DNA of 32,668 nt, taken from positions 1-32,668 of the forward strand of contig JAJUKC010000026.1 in the NCBI GenBank assembly GCA_029264995.1, given 5' to 3'. Positions 31,201 to 32,668 of the stretch are shown piece by piece. The DNA comes from Marinobacter sp. Its GTDB lineage: Bacteria > Pseudomonadota > Gammaproteobacteria > Pseudomonadales > Oleiphilaceae. Numbering within the stretch: position 1 is the stretch's first letter; every line of letters starts with the position of its first letter. Made by a program: the position numbers and the translations under genes. A model generated the notes under the pieces. The model was not told the origin of the DNA, did not search any database, and saw only the letters and a list, made by a program, of their open reading frames with translations.

Positions 31201-31796
31201 TCAATAGAGACCTTTTCTATGTAACTGTCCGGATGCCAGAGGGTAATCGGCAGGCGGAAGGTGTTGGTGTTGGTAATGCGCAGGAACACCGTGGTGACGG
31301 TATCGGGCGGCAATCTGAGCCGAAAGGTCGGGTTTGGCACCGCCAGGTCCCGATCGTCCCAGCTGTCCAGATACCCAGTCTGGCGTTGTTCTACCAGCTG
31401 ACCATCCCGCACCAGATACAGCCGAACGTCGTCCACCAGTGGCAGCGCCAGCTCCAGTATCCAGTCCGACCGCGAGGTTAAACGGCGGGTGCTCAGGTCA
31501 AAGCGGGTCCAGTAGGCGGAGCCGGTATAACCGAAGTTAAGCACGCCACCCTGGTGACGGGTCAGCGTGTCCTGGCCTGCGGCGCGAACCTCATCAATCG
31601 TCAGTGACTGCTGCGGATCTTCCAGGTACCAGAGGCACTCACCCAGATCCGGAATGCTATCGGTGTTGTGATCCAGCATGATCTGCCCATCCCGGCAGGC
31701 ATTCTGGGCCTGTGCCACAGATGGCAAAACCAGAACGGCCAGAAACAGGAGCAGAACCACCGTCCGCACCGGGATATGGGCAAACCGTTGCTGCAA
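28248..31796 (-). CDS. Hybrid sensor histidine kinase: 7TMR-DISM sensor, PAS, kinase, two receivers, HPt
   Basis: A 1182-aa inner-membrane kinase. Order: signal peptide (1-30, ending AQA), periplasmic 7TMR-DISMED2-type sensor (about 35-190, with Tyr/Trp-rich ligand-fold strands), 7TMR-DISM seven-helix domain (about 200-405), PAS (about 425-535), HisKA with His575 in MSHEIRTPLAA, HATPase with NALKFT, DTGIGM and GGTGLGLSI, receiver 1 (Asp871, LILMDIQMPVMNG), receiver 2 (Asp1002, LVLMDRHMPGMDG) and a C-terminal HPt with His1115 (SHQIKGTAGAMG). A four-step phosphorelay ending on the HPt is built in, which could pass phosphate to the separate receiver downstream. Start: TTG at 31796 (GGAG 8 nt upstream, good signal peptide); the frame is open to a GTG at 31847. 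DISM sensors bind sugars or other small molecules. Confidence 0.93.
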   Translation of the reverse strand: MQQRFAHIPVRTVVLLLFLAVLVLPSVAQAQNACRDGQIMLDHNTDSIPDLGECLWYLEDPQQSLTIDEVRAAGQDTLTRHQGGVLNFGYTGSAYWTRFDLSTRRLTSRSDWILELALPLVDDVRLYLVRDGQLVEQRQTGYLDSWDDRDLAVPNPTFRLRLPPDTVTTVFLRITNTNTFRLPITLWHPDSYIEKVSIDEAVRGLLLGAILAILAYNLFVAVSVRERSNIYYVLYLVCAAVFIGTEQVHGVQLLDSRPALLNKEYLPFQIILTWFFGLLMARSLLETRQRSPDLDHILRLCLTSVVTTFALSFFMPYSVAMEWIVVGSILLSIILIVVSYLSWRYYNPAARSYFFAWTLALIGFGIYALTVMGYLPLNTFTSYSPQFGLTAQIILFSFALADRIKQVQGEALAWNQRALANLRRYQSLFDNAIEGVFQMSPERRFVTANPAMAELLGYSSSRELLARNPDVLETCIADERLRRLVVEQLEARGTVKGIEARYLTRQGEERWATISLHTVYDAEGLPMHLEGTCIDATESHQRLQIEREREQERLEKELARNSAQAKSQFLANMSHEIRTPLAAIIGYGETLLDPDLNETEKRSSAETVVRSGRHLLELVNDILDHSKIDANKLDVDVVPVNLPELLDEIRAFFAPRAREKGLDFSIICDYPLPEKIRTDPTRYRQIIINLCGNALKFTESGTISLIVRCDRDAEKLYARVVDTGIGMKPEQLDRLFDPFAQGSTAISRQYGGTGLGLSISRRLAELLGGDIRVSSTYGEGSEFEVCISTGDLAQVHFLRDASEFSQRRRAIAMVMAPRLSGRILCAEDNDVNRRLVSLLVGRTGAELVHVSNGAEALERATREHFDLILMDIQMPVMNGRDATLALREAGVNTPVVALTANVMAEDIAEYRLAGCNDHLAKPIDKQRFYEVLARYLTLSAEAAVGSSHRYSGKVLVAEDNDDNRGLVERMLRRTGAEPLLVTNGEEAVRRALSETVKLVLMDRHMPGMDGVAATQLLRQAGFRRPIIAFTAGDQAENEALLEAGCDGVLNKPIDHAHLQALLDRYLPVEQWVGEAVDDDISPLVSRFLDSLAERKRRMEAALAQGQLQQLQSESHQIKGTAGAMGYPLMTEQAGRLERCVRSSPGDRGVIRQELTTLNAMIDRALEGYERSSKTTKEQANER

Positions 31797-31897
31797 AATG
31801 TGATCTCCGCGCGGGTAGCTGCGTGCTTTATCGTTTATTGTCAGCACTCGTCACTTTAGCCGTTCACACGCTTTTTCGCACCCCGGGGTCACCTGAA

Positions 31898-32668
31898 ATG
31901 AGACATTCCTGCCTTTTTGCTGCTGTTTCACTCACGTTACTGACACTCAGCGGTTGTCGGATTGAAAGTGGCGGCGATTCCTCGTCGACGTTGAATCCGG
32001 CCAGCAATGTTGATCTCACTTTTTCCAGCTTTACCTTAACGGAACAGACCAATAACACCCTGTTTGCCGACCTTGTCCGGGCAGTGGAGCCAGATGCCAA
32101 CATTCCGGATCTGGGAGAAGCCGAAAACGTGGCCACCAGCATTCGCAGTCAATTAGCCCTGTTTGCCGGGCTGGACTACACCAGCGATGAACCGCCCCGC
32201 ATAAACTCTGTCAGAAATCCGCTGGATCTTATTCGTCGCGTAATCGGTGAAAACGAGGTCGCTAATTTCCAGGAGGGGCGGCAATACATGGTTCGGCGCA
32301 TAGAAAAGGAAGAGGCCGGGGAGTACAACAACCGCACCAACCGAGTACAGATTCGCTTTACCGACCAGACCGCTGCTCTGGAAGGCAAACCTGTTCAAGA
32401 ATATAACTGGCAATACCCGATCGTGAAGTGGGTTTATACACCGGATTCTTCTAACCGGGTAACACGTGTGCTTACCTGGGCTGCTTCCGGCACTTTCCCC
32501 GAGGAATCCACGCGACCCAGCGCGACTCTGGCGACCCAGTTCACTCCCGCCAGCTTTGCCTCAACCGGATACAACGACGGTGCCAGAACACAAACCGAGG
32601 GCTCAATCGTCATTGAAGGTGAGCGTGAGCTGTCTTTTACCAGAACCTATGAGGGTCTCGATTCAGAC
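31898..32668 (+). CDS. Lipoprotein, unknown function, 3' end beyond window
   Basis: An open frame from the ATG at 31898 to the right edge (257 codons, no stop). Residues 1-19 are a lipoprotein signal peptide (hydrophobic LFAAVSLTLLTLSG, lipobox LSGC, Cys20), followed by a Ser/Asp/Gly linker. The mature part has a YNNRTNRVQIRFTDQTA segment and repeated beta-type strands (VQEYNWQYPIVKWVYTPD) and ends in ELSFTRTYEGLDSD. I do not recognise the family. It diverges from the sensor kinase gene with about 100 nt between them, so the two could share a control region. The ribosome-binding site is weak. Confidence 0.7.
   Translation, partial: MRHSCLFAAVSLTLLTLSGCRIESGGDSSSTLNPASNVDLTFSSFTLTEQTNNTLFADLVRAVEPDANIPDLGEAENVATSIRSQLALFAGLDYTSDEPPRINSVRNPLDLIRRVIGENEVANFQEGRQYMVRRIEKEEAGEYNNRTNRVQIRFTDQTAALEGKPVQEYNWQYPIVKWVYTPDSSNRVTRVLTWAASGTFPEESTRPSATLATQFTPASFASTGYNDGARTQTEGSIVIEGERELSFTRTYEGLDSD

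Noticed and set aside
1..32668. CRISPR arrays, rRNA genes, phage structural genes, replication origins
   Set aside because: No regularly spaced repeats of 24-40 nt, no rRNA-like sequence, and no phage or replication module was seen.

Overview
The window reads as chromosomal DNA of a moderately GC-rich, salt-adapted marine gammaproteobacterium, most likely Marinobacter or a close relative. This is inferred from gene content: an ectoine biosynthesis gene (ectA), an NhaP2-type K+/H+ antiporter, an OprI/Lpp-like murein lipoprotein, a stand-alone type II NADH dehydrogenase, an ExeM/NucH-type secreted nuclease, and QueC/QueE. The species cannot be fixed from sequence alone.

Layout, left to right. 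(1) 1-4010: the 5' end of ectA behind a strong sigma70-type promoter, a stretch without a clear gene, an LpxH-like metallophosphoesterase, a PEBP/YbhB protein, and ndh with a visible promoter plus palindromic operator. (2) 4036-7873: a small, decayed genomic island in the 3' end of a tRNA-Gly(CCC) gene. It is bounded by an imperfect 25-nt copy of the tRNA 3' end. It holds an orphan Phd/YefM antitoxin, a truncated IS1380-family transposase abutting a truncated IS3-family transposase, an apparently intact TacA/TacT (DUF1778/GNAT) toxin-antitoxin pair, and a short gene with only the arm-binding domain of a tyrosine integrase. Short repeats resembling integrase arm sites lie near both ends. (3) 7946-10872: nhaP2, a YafK-like YkuD L,D-transpeptidase and an Lpp/OprI-like lipoprotein ending in Lys, closed by a bidirectional terminator. 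(4) 10896-15872, minus strand: a tight five-gene run, TMEM165/GDT1 exporter -> LysM-YkuD L,D-transpeptidase -> short-chain dehydrogenase -> NfeD protease -> slipin. It is headed by a yybP-ykoY manganese riboswitch whose promoter, P1 stem and SD-proximal switching helix can all be read. (5) 15882-19231: a MarR regulator and a DHA2 multidrug transporter in one unit with an inverted-repeat operator, then a second MFS transporter. (6) 19394-24221: a WYL-domain regulator 9 nt upstream of a secreted ExeM/NucH nuclease, an alpha/beta hydrolase and an AraC regulator. (7) 24223-26414: queC-queE (queuosine/7-deazaguanine synthesis), a DEDDh exonuclease and a small membrane protein. (8) 26536-27238: a region of small elements: a minus-strand terminator with no obvious gene feeding it, a 29-codon ORF, a long nested hairpin with a T tract, and a 90-aa basic protein. 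(9) 27273-31796, minus strand: a hybrid 7TMR-DISM sensor kinase, a four-helix membrane protein and a CheY-like receiver in one operon. A divergent lipoprotein gene runs off the right edge.

The strongest non-routine observations are the tRNA-Gly island with its catalytic-domain-less integrase, the manganese riboswitch heading an envelope-quality-control cluster, and the hairpin/short-ORF locus at 26.7-27.0 kb.
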